From Symbiodinium natans (taxonomy: Eukaryota > Sar > Dinophyceae > Suessiales > Symbiodiniaceae), in NCBI GenBank assembly GCA_905221605.1, contig CAJNDS010002469.1, positions 188,001 through 252,000 on the forward strand: 64,000 nucleotides of DNA. Reading direction: 5' to 3'. Each line of letters begins with the position of its first letter. Position 1 is the stretch's first letter. The position numbers were made by a program, and so were the translations under genes. Positions 9,644 to 19,021 of this stretch are shown here, piece after piece. The notes beneath the pieces are model-generated. The model worked only from the letters and a program-made list of their open reading frames with translations. It made no database searches and was not told where the DNA came from.

Positions 9644-10237
9644 TTATTTATTTATGTTTATCTCTAGGGTTTAGGGTTTATATTTAGGGTTTAGGACTTA
9701 GGGTTTTAAGCCAAGGTGCTCAAATCTCCGCCCCAAATCCCCCATACCCTCAACGACCTAAAGCCTTCTATCCTGAAAGACGACATAAACTCAGCCCTAT
9801 ACAGTTGCAAGACACAAGGAGCCTGAAACCCCAAAGCCTAGAAAAACACCACACACCTAAATCCTAAGCCCAGACCGCTACACCTCTAAACCGGCAAAGC
9901 CCTATAACCTTGCACTCCTAAGCCCGACCCCCCACCTAATGCCCTAAAACCCCAAACCTGGACCCCTATCCGAAAACCCTAAGCCCCAAACCCTCAACCC
10001 TCAACCCTCGACCCTAAGCATCCTGCACCCGAAAACCCCCCAAAAACCCCTCAACGTCTGGTGCATCGATTTCCGGCGTCGGGGCCGGTGGGTCGATCGG
10101 TTTCAATACTCGGTGCACAGGGCTTCCAGAGGAAGGCAGAGGCCATTGGGGCTCCAAAGCTGGTCCTAAACCCTAAACCCTAAACTTAAACCCTAAACCC
10201 GAAACCCTAAACCCTAACCCTAAACCGGGCATTGCAG
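9644..10237. other. Degenerate CCCTAAA-rich stretch
   Basis: A TTTAGGG group at 9665-9700 is followed by loosely repeated CCYTAAR sequence (9720-10030) and tighter CCCTAAA units at 10163-10228. The stretch ends in ATTGCAG. No exon seen before it. Confidence 0.45.
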
Positions 10238-10361
10238 CTCCCGAGAGCCATCCACGCAACGCCCTGCGCCTTTCGGAAGGACGCCGCCGTCCCCACGGCC
10301 GGCCGCCCAGGAGAGAAGGAGCCCAAGCTCAAACGAGGCGGGAGAAAGCTCCCTTGTTTTA
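10238..10361 (+). CDS. Candidate exon, unknown gene
   Basis: Acceptor GGGCATTGCAG. With one leading base the frame is open to the start of the TTTAGGG array: SREPSTQRPAPFGRTPP...QERRSPSSNEAGESS, a Pro/Ser/Arg-rich, probably disordered peptide, with GTTTAG at 10362 as donor. The frame starting at once is open as well (LPRAIHATPCAFRKDA). The minus strand also has an open frame here, so strand is inferred from the acceptor. Confidence 0.35.
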
Positions 10362-10576
10362 GGTTTAGGGTTTAGGGTTTTGGGTTTTGGGCCTTTTGGG
10401 TGTTTTTTGTTTCTGTCAGGCTTTTCCAAGGTTTTCTAGGGTTCTGTATAGGTTTGTGTTGTAGGGTTGCGTACGTTTTTCGAGGGTTGATTCGCGTGGC
10501 TCTAGGGTTTTCGAAGCATCACAGTGCGCCGGAACATCACCATGAACTGCGTGGGAGTTTCCAATAAAGGGTATGA

Positions 10577-10678
10577 CTTGGGATGTTCCCCTTATACAAA
10601 CAGCTCCTTATTAGGGAGTATAGTACCCCTACTATAATCCCTACTAAGGACTGTTAGTATAAGGGCGCACATCCCAAG
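10577..10678. mobile_element. MITE-like element, family 2, with GTATGA duplication
   Basis: Terminal inverted repeats CTTGGGATGTTCCCCTTATA and (reverse-complemented right end) CTTGGGATGTGCGCCCTTATA. GTATGA stands directly before (10571-10576) and after (10679-10684), a likely 6-bp target duplication. Internal GTACCCCTACTATAAT is shared with the copy at 44504. No ORF. Confidence 0.7.
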
Positions 10679-11334
10679 GTATGATAGATGGGGGCCCTGT
10701 GGCTGTTGACAGATGGACGTGGTGGTCGTATCGTCGGACTGAGGCTACAAATGTCTGGAACCCTAAGCCCTGAACCCTAAACCCTAAACCCTAAACCCCA
10801 AACCCTGAATTCTAAACCCTAAACCCGAAACCGCATGGGATGAAGAGGCAGGGTGTTGCGAAGAACTGGATGGCTCCTCTGTGCGCATTCTGAGTGGTTG
10901 CTTCGTCCTCTGAGGCTAATTACCCTAAACCCTAAACCCTAAACCCTAAACCCTACACCCTAAACCCTAAACCCTGAAACCCTGAGCCCTGAACCTTCAC
11001 CCTCAGCTGCTTGTGCCTGGATTTGGCCTTCAGGTTTGGAGTTTCGGGTTTAGGGTTGGCAAAAGCTGCTGGTGCTCAATGGAGCTTAAAAAGGGCTTCA
11101 TGTTGAATTTCTAGGTGGAACATTCCACGCTGCACAGGCTTCAGGGATCTTAGGGGTACATAGGAGTTTTGTAGGGTGTTTTACAGCGTTTTGATTGGGC
11201 TCTTTTACAGGGCTTCATAAGTCATTGGGTTTAGCCCGTCCTGGTAGGTTTTAGGTTGGGATTGTTAGTCGGAACTCAAGGAGAGAGGGTCTGAAGGGCG
11301 AGCCTAGAACGCGTTGTTTTGGCGCGTGCGCAAG

Positions 11335-11458
11335 TACTTGCAGGTTCAAGGTGCTATAACCCCCAGTGATAACTATACCTATAAGACCCCTAAGTCCCCT
11401 AAGTAGGTTATAAGTAGACTTATAAATGGGGTTATAAGTGCCCATGAACCTCCAAGTA
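11335..11458. mobile_element. MITE-like element, family 5
   Basis: Ends TACTTGCAGGTTCAAGGTGCTTATAA-like on the left and TTATAAGTGCCCATGAACC TCCAAGTA on the right, forming an inverted pair. Interior carries several TTATAAG motifs. Related copies lie at 34624, 37466, 42612, 48410 and 49355. Confidence 0.6.
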
Positions 11459-12172
11459 TGGGTTGACGGCTCTGTGCTTTATGAGCTTTTGCGCTGCGGA
11501 GGGGGAGGGTCCGGGTCCAATCGCTTCCTCTTTTGGGCACTAGTGGCAAACCAGAACCCGTAGCCCGAAACCCTAAACCCAAATTGCTGGGTGGGGGTTT
11601 CCGAGCATGGGTGATGCCATTTGGGGTGTTCCTAAATCTTTTTATAAATATACATATAATTATTGGGGCACGCGAGGGTGAGCCCTATTGTGGGTAAATG
11701 ACCAGGTCGCCTCGGCATCTTGTTAGGGTGTGCTTTTCATGGCCAGCGCTCCCAGTAAAGGAGGTTTTGGATGGTTTAGGGTTTAGGGTTTAGGGCCTAA
11801 ATGGGGCTTGCTCCGTCGCAGTAGTGGTGCCCCCAATTCTTCGTTTCGCCCTGATCTTGCTGGATACTTCCCTACAGGGTTCTTGAATCTGTTCTAAGGG
11901 CTCAACTCATTCCCAAACCCCTCACCCCAAACCCTAAACCCGAACCCGAACCCATGTAGGGCTCACGGGCTCAAGGGCCGGTAGGCCCAAAACCTCCAAC
12001 CAGAACACCCTATATCCTCCGCGCGAAACCCTAGACCCCACCCCTAAACCCAGAACCCTCAACTTCTTTAAATCTCAAGCCTTAAGCCCCTAACCCCCCC
12101 CCCCCCCCCCCAAAACCCTAAACCCTAAACCCTAAGCCCTAACCCTAAACCCTAAAGTACTCACTTCGGCAG

Positions 12173-12230
12173 GTGTCCCCCACACCGCTGACCCCCAGGA
12201 GCGGAAGCTGGCACTCGCCTTGGGCGTTCA
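12173..12230 (+). CDS. Candidate internal exon, unknown gene
   Basis: ACTTCGGCAG precedes it. With two leading bases the frame reads VPHTADPQERKLALALGV, helix-forming and protein-like. GTTGAG at 12231 would be the donor. CCCTAAA array upstream at 12108-12155. Confidence 0.4.
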
Positions 12231-12306
12231 GTTGAGGGTTTTGGGTGCAGGGCTAGGCCCGCCAGGCTTGAAAGCATCTAAGCCCTAAACCCGAAACCCT
12301 AACCCA

Positions 12307-12406
12307 AAGGCTCCATGTACCTTATAGTAGATACCTAGGCCTTAAAGTACCCTTATAGGAACCCCTGTAAGGCCCAGCTATCTACTATATGGGTACATGG
12401 AGCCTT
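12307..12406. mobile_element. MITE-like element, family 3
   Basis: A 100-bp near-palindrome: left end AAGGCTCCATGTACCTTATA, reverse-complemented right end AAGGCTCCATGTACCCATATA, with the match continuing through TAGTAGATA to about 35 bp. Centre contains AAGTACCCTTATAGG. Only copy I see in the window. Confidence 0.65.
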
Positions 12407-12486
12407 AGGGTAAACCGACGGCTTCCTGAACTGGCAGCAAAGCCCCTGTGAAGAAAGGTGTATTTGGCCCCTCCCCGGCGACGCAG

Positions 12487-12540
12487 GAGTTCACAAGCCT
12501 CTCCCTTTGTGCGCTGCGAGTCGGAGGCTGGGCAGTGAAG
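12487..12540 (+). CDS. Candidate internal exon, unknown gene
   Basis: Acceptor CCCCGGCGACGCAG after a pyrimidine-rich tract. The in-phase frame is exactly 18 codons, EFTSLSLCALRVGGWAVK, followed by GTCGGC as donor, which is not part of the telomere-like repeat. Intron phase 0 on both sides. Confidence 0.45.
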
Positions 12541-12718
12541 GTCGGCCTTAAGCCCTAAGTTTCCCGGGGACGGGGGGGGGGGGGAGTTTAAGGTTTAGGG
12601 TTTAGGGTTTAGGGTTTAGGGTTCAGGGTTCAGGGTTTAGTATTTGGGATTTAGGTTTTAGGGTTTAGGGTTTAGGGTTTAGGGTGCGGGGCCGGGGGGG
12701 ATCAGGGCGGGGCTCCAG

Positions 12719-12810
12719 TTGCCAGCGCACGACACTGACGACCTTTTTTGGCTTTGAAGTTTTCGATGAGACGAGGACCTTTTCTAACTCTAGGCAGCCA
12801 GCAGTTGGAG
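12719..12810 (+). CDS. Possible internal exon, unknown gene
   Basis: Follows GGGGCTCCAG. With one leading base the frame is open for 30 codons: CQRTTLTTFFGFEVFDE then TRTFSNSRQPAVG. It is flanked by TTTAGGG arrays on both sides, unlike most candidates. The donor is unclear (GATTTAG); another acceptor (CTTTGAAG) lies inside it. Confidence 0.3.
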
Positions 12811-13436
12811 ATTTAGGTTTAGGGTTTAGGTTTGTTGTTTAGGGTTCTGTTTCGTTTCCTTCAGGGGTTCACCTGTTCTCCTGATTAGGGTTTGACCCTT
12901 ACATATGAATTGCCGATGATGTCACTTGGTGGCTATTGTAGTACGGTTATCAAGGGACCAGTTTGAAAAACTATAATGTAGGGAATTTTTCCGACCCCTA
13001 TATTGTTTGAGAGGATCTGTGGTTTTCAGGCCTTCAACAAGCCATCACGTTGCTTAGGAGTACGTTTTACGAATGACTACAGTATCTTGGGAGAAATGAC
13101 GGGCGCCACCGACTTCGGGAGATACTTCGAGAGCCCTCGGCTCTGGACGCCCCCAAGATTCCTACGTCCCAAAACTCCTACGAAGGACTCGACTCATGGG
13201 GCGCGCCCATCAAGACCCACCTCCCCCCCCCCCCCCCCCCCCCGGACAAGATGCCCTTTAGCTTTGCAGACCTACAGTTAGCAGGGTTTGGGGTTTCGGG
13301 TTTGGGGGTTTAGGGTTTACGGTTTAGGGGCTTAGGGTTTGGGGTTCAGGGTTTAGGGTTTGGGGTTTGGGGTTTGGGGTTTAGGGTTTAGGGTTTAGGG
13401 GGGGCCCAAGTCTCGACCTTCTTTCTGTGCCTGCAG
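12811..13436. other. Intron-like stretch with a C run
   Basis: TTTAGGG units at 12815-12850 and 13283-13405, a C run at 13221-13243. An open + frame at 13003-13281 crosses the C run and has no recognisable protein features; I treat it as chance. It ends in a fine polypyrimidine acceptor CTTCTTTCTGTGCCTGCAG. Confidence 0.45.
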
Positions 13437-13497
13437 AAGCGCCTCCGAGCCCGAATGATGCGGGTGGACGCCACTGGTCTCAGGGCTTTTTGCTGGG
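13437..13497 (+). CDS. Candidate internal exon, unknown gene
   Basis: One of the best acceptors in the window (pyrimidine tract then TGCCTGCAG). The immediate frame is open for 20 codons, KRLRARMMRVDATGLR then AFCW, ending one base before GTTTAG (13498), the first GT of a TTTAGGG array. Both flanks here carry G-orientation arrays. Confidence 0.45.
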
Positions 13498-13973
13498 GTT
13501 TAGGGTGTAGGGTTCAGGGTTTAGGGTTTAGGGTTTAGGGTTTAGCTTTTAGGGTTTAGGGTTTAGGGTTTAGAGTTTCGGAAATTTAAAGGGCTCAAAA
13601 CCATGAAACACAGAAGGTTGCCCTTGTCAGTCCATGGGCTTAAGGGTTCAGGGTTTAGTTGGTTTAGGGTTTAGGGGTAAGCTGGTAGGTTTAGGATCAT
13701 AGGCATAGGGCTTGGGGTTCTTCAGGGTCAAGGGCTTTCTGGGCTTGGAGAGTTTTTGGGTTAAGGGTTCTGGGTTGTCTTGGCTGAACCCCTGAGTACG
13801 CTGGAGTAGAGCATAACCGCCGCCAGTTACTATACCCACCAAACCCTAAAAAAGCAAGTGGCTCAGTGCAGTTTAGGTCTCACAGCTTAGTTCAGGGTGC
13901 AGTGTAGGGGTTGAGTTTACGGAGCCAAAAACCTAGCATCCGCCTGAACTGTAACACCCTAAATTGCATCCAG

Positions 13974-14008
13974 CTGCCAAGACCGAGAAGACGCAAAGGC
14001 CACGCAAA
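13974..14008 (+). CDS. Candidate short exon, unknown gene
   Basis: Acceptor AATTGCATCCAG, donor GTAAAT at 14009 (close to the general eukaryotic consensus). With one leading base the frame reads CQDREDAKATQ. Only 35 nt, so chance is a real possibility. TTTAGGG-type units lie upstream and CCCTAAA arrays downstream. Confidence 0.35.
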
Positions 14009-14305
14009 GTAAATCCAACGGTCGGGGGCCGAAAACCCTTGATTGAGGGCTCAATCTATCGTCTAAGGTAGAATCAGGTAGAACCTCGCACTCGAAACGC
14101 CAGAGTTCAAAGTCTATTCCTTTCTTGGGCTGGTGGGCTCCTTCTGCATAAGCCCTTAAACCCTACACCCTAAACCCCAAACCCTAAACCCTAAACCCTA
14201 CTAGTAGCCCTAAACCCTAGCCCTAAACCCTAAACCCGAATTAAGCCCTGCGCCCTAAACCCTTGTACAAACCCTACACCCGAATCCCGAGCCGAGGATC
14301 TCCAG

Positions 14306-14375
14306 CTCACGCCGCGGTCGCGGGCCCTCGCCGAAGCAAAGGAGACGTGGGCGTATTGGCACCCTAGGAGTTGGG
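14306..14375 (+). CDS. Candidate internal exon, unknown gene
   Basis: AGGATCTCCAG then an in-phase open frame LTPRSRALAEAKETWA then YWHPRSWG, with a possible donor GTCCCT at 14376. CCCTAAA arrays flank both sides (14155-14260 and 14382-14535). Confidence 0.35.
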
Positions 14376-14381
14376 GTCCCT

Positions 14382-14535
14382 AAACCCTAGACCCTAAACC
14401 CTAAGCCCTAAACCCTAAACCCTAAACCCTAAACCCTAAACCCTAAACCCTGAACCCTAAACCCTAAACCCTAACCCTACACAACAAACTCCAAACCCTA
14501 AACCCTAAACCCTAAACTAAACCCTATGCCCTCAA
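14382..14535 (-). repeat. CCCTAAA array, about 20 units
   Basis: Mostly perfect 7-bp units with CCCTGAA and CCCTAAC variants. Unlike most C-orientation arrays it directly follows a candidate exon instead of preceding one. A short TTTAGGG group follows at 14650. Confidence 0.75.
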
Positions 14536-14798
14536 CCCTAAGCCCTAAGCCTCAACAGTTCCCTAACACGCAGGTCCGTTTTCCTACTGTACCCTTTTTT
14601 CTGGCAGACTCCGGAGTTTTGCAGAATATGTGGCGACATGATGTCCGATGTTTAGGGTTTAGGGTTTAGGGTTTATCCCCTGAAAACCCTAAACTCCCTA
14701 AGTTGGTCCTTCTATTCTTTTTGTGAAAGTTGGTTGTCTAGATTTTCCAACGGACCAAGATGGTCAGTTCTCTACATCGTGACCCCTTCCCCTTTGCT

Positions 14799-14928
14799 GG
14801 TTCTTGTAGGGAATGAGGGAATGAGGTACCCTACCCCCCCCCCCCCCTATATATATATATATGTATACACTTTACGGGGTTATGTAGGGTATCTAATTGC
14901 CTAATTTCCCAATTCCCTACTAAGAACC
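14799..14928. mobile_element. MITE-like element, family 4
   Basis: Left end GGTTCTTGTAGGGAATGAGG, reverse-complemented right end GGTTCTTAGTAGGGAATTGG. Interior contains a C run (14824-14838) and a TA tract. A related copy lies at 37291. No ORF, no clear target duplication. Confidence 0.6.
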
Positions 14929-15064
14929 AGTGGTCCTGGGCTCAGGGGTTCAGGGTCTTTCGGGTGTGGGACTGTAAGGCGTTGTGGGCTGCAGGGTCTG
15001 TCGGGTTTGGGGCTTCGAGTACACAGCAAGTTAACCTAAAAACCCCAAGCCCTGCAAACCCTAA

Positions 15065-15355
15065 ATGAACCTTCGTGTGAAGCCTACGTTTAGGGCTGAA
15101 GGCTTCATTAGGCGTGATCGAGAAGCTCTTTCAGTATTTCAGAGAGGTGGCATTTCAGCCTGTAGGAAGTCCCTCGGCCCTACAGGCAAAAGGTGGGAGG
15201 GGGGGGCCCTGGACGGAGAAGTGAAGAAAGGCACTGCCCGACCCCCAAAAACCCTACTACGAGAAAATCGCTGGCAGTCGATCTCGGACATACCCTGCAG
15301 CTCCAAGGAGCTGCATCGCTCCCTCCCCATAAAGCACACCCTAAGCACCCTATAA
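15065..15355 (+). CDS. Possible coding segment, unknown
   Basis: An open frame of 96 codons with mixed composition (for example SVFQRGGISACRKSLGP, GEVKKGTARPP, WQSISDIPCSSKELHR) ends at TAA inside the start of the CCCTATAAA array. Pieces look protein-like and CTTTCAG / CCTGCAG could be acceptors within it, so the true coding part may be smaller. The stop codon comes from the repeat. Confidence 0.25.
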   Translation: MNLRVKPTFRAEGFIRRDREALSVFQRGGISACRKSLGPTGKRWEGGALDGEVKKGTARPPKTLLRENRWQSISDIPCSSKELHRSLPIKHTLSTL

Positions 15356-15545
15356 ACCCTATAAACCCTAAGCACCCTATAAACCCTATGAACCCTGTAA
15401 ACCCTGTAAACCCTATAAACCCTATAAACCCTAAAAACCCTATAAACCCTACAAACCCTATAAACCCCATAAACCCTAAAAGCCCTGTAAACCCTAAAAA
15501 CCCTATAAACCCTATAAACCCTATAAACCCCATAAACCCTGAACC
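15340..15545 (-). repeat. 9-bp variant array (CCCTATAAA)n
   Basis: About 20 units of CCCTATAAA with CCCTGTAAA and CCCTAAAAA variants, clearly 9-bp periodic, passing at about 15541 into the ordinary 7-bp CCCTAAA array. A related 9-bp block in the opposite orientation lies at 49715-49775. Confidence 0.8.
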
Positions 15546-15673
15546 CTAAACCCTAAACCCTAAACCCTAAACCCTAAACCCTAAACCCTAAACCCTAAAC
15601 CCTAAACCCTAAACCCTAAACCCTAAACCCTAAACCCTAAACCCTAAACCCTAAACCCTAAACCCTAAACCCT
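15541..15673 (-). repeat. CCCTAAA array, about 19 perfect units
   Basis: Among the longest perfect 7-bp arrays in the window. It stands directly upstream of the acceptor of the exon at 15688. Confidence 0.9.
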
Positions 15674-15687
15674 ACCCACCTCAACAG

Positions 15688-15839
15688 GGGCTCACCTGAA
15701 GGACTTCGGCAGCCTGCCTACCCAGGGAGCTGCGGCCGAGGCGCAGGAGCTCCTTCGTGGACAAAAACGTCGAAACCTTCGAGATCTCCTATGCCTGAAG
15801 CCTGATAGAATCCAAAGCATTAAACTGTATAAGCCTTGA
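15688..15839 (+). CDS. Candidate exon, possibly terminal, unknown gene
   Basis: Acceptor ACCCACCTCAACAG. With two leading bases the frame is open for about 50 codons to TGA: AHLKDFGSLPTQGAAAEA, QELLRGQKRRNLRDLLC, LKPDRIQSIKLYKP. Charged, helix-prone, no recognised domain. It is longer than most candidates and either ends a gene or is spliced earlier near GAAACC. Confidence 0.45.
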
Positions 15840-16457
15840 GCTTAGAACCTTACAAGGCCTAAGCCGTACAACTTACATTCTCTGCGACGCCTGCTACACA
15901 GGCCCGAAGTCCTATGCCTTGCAAAATCCCTTAACTCGAAACTCTTTGCCGCATACATACTTATGCTTCCTATATGAAGCAGGGTTTATATTACTGTAGC
16001 TGGTGAGTGTATATAAGGTTCCTTTTCAAATGAGGTGAGTGTGTATCTTGGGTGTCCTTTTGGGGGGAAAAGAAGTATAAACCCTACTTTATATGTATAC
16101 AGAAGCCCTAAACCCTGACGCATGTACCTCAACTGAACCCAAAGCCCATGAACCCTAGGGCCTTCTGAGCCCGACATCCTAGAACCCGAGGTTGAATCCG
16201 GCTTCGCAGAGTTCGGGAGTTCAGGGTTCAGGGTTTAGGGTTTTCTTACACTTGCTCCTTCTGGTGACGAGTTTGGGAATTAGATTTCCAATATCGTCCC
16301 TTTAAGGATACATGCGGGTATACAGGGTACGTAATTCCATATATCCCTACCGGGGAGTCTAGTTGACAGGGCTAGTCTAGGGCTTCAGGTGTTACAAAGT
16401 TCAGGCCACCGGTTCCGGACGTTGACTTATAAGAAGCTCTTGAGCTGGATTGTGTAG
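15840..16457. other. Non-repetitive stretch, no supported gene
   Basis: Few telomere-like units except TTTAGGG at 16210-16240. Pieces GGGAATTAGATTTCC (16274) and GTAATTCCATATATCCC (16330) are inverted and may mark another small element of the family 4 type. It ends GGATTGTGTAG, used as acceptor by the next exon. Confidence 0.4.
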
Positions 16458-16538
16458 GAGACGCGCTCGCCGCCAGCTGCGAATGCGCAGGAGCTGCAGA
16501 AACATAAGCCCGATTCCCTTCAGTGCTTAGTGGTCCAG
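16458..16538 (+). CDS. Candidate internal exon, unknown gene
   Basis: Begins after TGTGTAG and ends GTGGTCCAG before GTCCAG. The in-phase frame is exactly 27 codons: ETRSPPAANAQELQKHK then PDSLQCLVVQ. Downstream the same frame stays open into a CCCTAAA array. Splice sites are only moderate. Confidence 0.35.
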
Positions 16539-17101
16539 GTCCAGGACCTTAAACCCGAAGCCCGAAACCGTAAACCCTAAACCCTCAACCCTCAACCCTA
16601 CACCCTAAACCCTAAACCGACTCCGTACAAACTTGCAGACATGGTGTGCGCCTGATTCCGGCCCCTTCCCGAAGCCAAAAGATCCCGAAATACCCTAAAC
16701 CCCATGGCACCCCTTCGGGTTTATAGCGTCTTAGGTTTAAAGTTCAAGGTTCGAATGAAGACTTTGGGGCTCAGGGTTTTGTGTCCAGGGTTTAGGTTTT
16801 CGGGCTTAGGGCTTAGGGCTTAGGGCTTAGGGTTTAGGGTTTAGGGTTTAGGGTTTAGGGTTTAGCGTTTAGGGCTTCGGGTTTAGGGTTTAGGGTTTAG
16901 GGTTTAGGGCTCTAACCTTCAAAGTGCTTGGAGTGGACCTGCATCCAAACTTCTTCACCCTGAAGAACCGTCAACTGTCAGAAGCCCTTCAGCCCTAGAA
17001 GCCTCAAGTCCTACACCCTGAAACTTACATGAATCCCGTAAACCCTAAACCCTAAACCCTAAACCCTAAACCCTAAACCCTGAACCCTGAACCCTGAAAA
17101 G

Positions 17102-17169
17102 CACGAATCGGCGACTTCGGAGTGGGAGGTGGTTCTGGCAGCAACCACAGCTGCAAGGTCATCACCTGG
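17102..17169 (+). CDS. Candidate internal exon, unknown gene
   Basis: CCCTGAAAAG at the end of a CCCTAAA array is a weak acceptor. The in-phase frame HESATSEWEVVLAATTAA then RSSP runs to GTTTAG at 17170; GTCATC inside it is a second possible donor. The next three candidates follow within 800 bp. Confidence 0.35.
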
Positions 17170-17217
17170 GTTTAGGGTTTAGGGTTTAGAGTTTAGTGTT
17201 TAGGGTTTAGGGTTTAG

Positions 17218-17278
17218 GAATCTTCTCACTACCTTCGATGATGCCGCGAAGGTGGCAGAGGTGTATGATGGTGTGAAA
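17218..17278 (+). CDS. Candidate internal exon with strong donor
   Basis: Uses the TTTAG of the repeat as acceptor and ends at GTGAGA (17279), a strong donor. After one base the frame is 20 codons, NLLTTFDDAAKVAEVYDGVK, soluble and helix-like. Here the array that normally marks an intron start would supply the 3' splice site. Confidence 0.45.
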
Positions 17279-17397
17279 GTGAGATTGGGGTTCAGGGTTT
17301 GTAGGGTTTAAGGCTACTATAGGGTTTAGGTTCTGGGCTTAGGGTTTCGAGGGTTCAGGGTTTCTAGGGTCTAGGGTGTATAGGTTTAGGGGTTTGG

Positions 17398-17642
17398 GTA
17401 AACCCTAAACCCTAAACCCTAAACTCTAAACCCTGAACCCTAAACCCTAAACCCTAAACCCTAAACCCTAAACCCTAAACCCTAAACCCTAAACCCTAAA
17501 CCCTAAACCCTAAACCCTAAACCCTAAACCTAAACCATAAACCCTAAACCCTAAACCCTAAACCCTAAACCCTAAACCCTAAACCCTAAACCCTAAACCC
17601 TAAACCCTAAACCCTAACCCTAAACCCTAAACCCTAAACCGT
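17398..17642 (-). repeat. CCCTAAA array, about 34 units
   Basis: The longest telomere-like array in the window, nearly perfect with a few CCCTGAA, CTCTAAA and CCATAAA variants. It abuts a TTTAGGG-type block (17290-17398) head to head, so the two can pair as a hairpin. Confidence 0.9.
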
Positions 17643-17680
17643 AAACCCTGGTTTAGCGGTTTCGTTTTTCCATCGTCGAG

Positions 17681-17741
17681 GAGCGAGCCGCCGCCCGCCG
17701 TGCGTCGCCGAGGGTGGATGTGACAGAGGCCGTGGCCAAGG
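17681..17741 (+). CDS. Candidate internal exon, unknown gene
   Basis: A pyrimidine-rich tract (TTTCGTTTTTCCATCGTCGAG) precedes an in-phase frame ERAAARRASPRVDVTEA then VAK, ending one base before GTTTAG (17742). The upstream exon ends in phase 0 and this begins in phase 0, so 17218-17278 and this one could join. Confidence 0.4.
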
Positions 17742-17839
17742 GTTTAGGGTTTAGGGTTTAGGGTTTAGGCGTTGGGGTTTGGGGTTTAGGGTTTAGGGTT
17801 TAGGGTTTAGGGTTTAGGGCCTAGGGGTCCTTCCAACAG

Positions 17840-17941
17840 CTTGCCATGGTTGCCGTTCAGGGCGATGTGAAACACAAGTTATCCCAGCTGTGCAACCCAA
17901 CAGCAAGCAAGACAAAGATGATCAAGTTCCCTAAGCCCTAA
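17840..17941 (+). CDS. Candidate terminal exon, unknown gene
   Basis: Acceptor GTCCTTCCAACAG. The in-phase frame reads LAMVAVQGDVKHKLSQ, LCNPTASKTKMIKFPKP and stops at TAA formed by the following CCCTAA repeat. A second frame (CHGCRSGRCETQ) would fit the phase left by the exon at 17681 and also stops within the array, so which is used is open. Confidence 0.4.
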   Translation, partial: LAMVAVQGDVKHKLSQLCNPTASKTKMIKFPKP

Positions 17942-18242
17942 TCCCTAAACGCTAAACCCTTAACCCTAAAACCCGAAACCCCAAGTCCGTTCAGTTCCGG
18001 GGACCTCCGGGGCGGCAAATGGCCCTCCGCCTCGCTTGAAACCCAACCCTTCGGCTGTTGGGACTTTGCAATAACGGTTTCCGTCAGACCCTGAAGCCAA
18101 AACCCCTGAAGCAAAAAAAACCTCAACCCCACCCCATGCCCTAAACCCTAAACCCTAAGCCCTAAACCCTAAACCCTAAACGCCCTTAAGGCCTAAACCC
18201 TGAAGCCCTAAGCTCTCAACTCGAAGCCAGCGCGCCCCATAG

Positions 18243-18303
18243 GTGCCTCAGACTTCAAGTCTGGCTGAGGCCGTGACACGCGCGACACTTCCGTGCTTTT
18301 TTG
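18243..18303 (+). CDS. Candidate internal exon, unknown gene
   Basis: GCGCCCCATAG precedes an in-phase frame VPQTSSLAEAVTRATL then PCFF, with GTGTCT at 18304 as donor. Telomere-like C units lie at 18140-18200, and TATAGGG/TTTAGGG units follow at 18330. Confidence 0.35.
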
Positions 18304-18945
18304 GTGTCTCTCGGGCTTCTTCTTGTAGGGTCTATAGGGTTTATAGGGCTTATAGGGTTTATAAGCTTCTGATTTTTGTAGGGTTTATAGGGTTTAGGGT
18401 TTAAGGCATAGGGTTCAGCGTTAGGTTAGAAACCTGAGGGGTGCATAAGACGTGTTTTCGGGCTTCGGACCTACAGGGATAAACCCTAAACCCTAAACCC
18501 GAAACCCTAAACCCTAAACCATGGTTTCAAGGGTGAAAGCGTGTCTTCAGGGCTTCAACGAATTTTCGGGTCTCCAGAATGTCCGTTTTATTATTATGGT
18601 GTTTTTTTTTTCTTGGGGGGGGGCTCTGGGTTATAGTTTAGGGTGCTCACCGGGCATGTGTTGATATCGAGTCTGTAGGATTTCGGTTTCAGTGCCTCGT
18701 CTACTTGTTGGACGGGGATTGCTCGTTTCATAGGGCTTCGGGTTCTCTTGAGGTCAAGCACCATGATGATGTGCGTACTTTTCAGGAGCTTCATGTAAAG
18801 CACCAACCACCAATCCCCCCCCCCCCCATATCCCCCAAAACCCTAAACTCCTACACCCCTCAACCCCTAACCCCCTAAACCCTAAACCCTAAACCCTGAA
18901 GCCCTAAACCCTAAACCCTAAACCCTAACCCCTAAACCATCCTAG
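18304..18945. other. Intron-like stretch with T and C runs
   Basis: TATAGGGTT-type units (18325-18420), a short CCCTAAA group (18480-18520), a TTTTTTTTTTC run followed by a G run (18600-18625), a C run (18816-18828) and a CCCTAAA array (18835-18935). No exon supported. Confidence 0.45.
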
Positions 18946-19021
18946 ACCACCGTAACTTTGAGGCGGCGGCTTGGCATCTCGCGAAGCGCCGGGAGAATCA
19001 GGTGGACACCTGGCACGCAGG
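18946..19021 (+). CDS. Candidate internal exon, unknown gene
   Basis: CCATCCTAG precedes it and GTAACG (19022) follows, a donor independent of the repeat. With two leading bases the frame reads HRNFEAAAWHLAKRREN then QVDTWHAG, a convincing helical peptide. An internal CAG before GTGGAC is a shorter alternative end. Confidence 0.5.

Larger units (their letters stand above)
10362..12172. other. Long stretch with two MITE-like elements, no firm exon
   Basis: Holds a TTTAGGG start (10362-10385), CCCTAAA groups at 10760-10835, 10920-10985, 11925-11950 and 12105-12155, a C run at 12087-12105, and the inverted-repeat elements at 10577 and 11335. Possible but unsupported coding pieces: 10713-10765 and 10857-10918. 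Otherwise nothing recognised. Confidence 0.45.

Noticed and set aside
13003-13281. 92-codon + strand frame
   Set aside because: It runs through a C homopolymer (poly-Pro), has no splice or start context and no recognisable features.
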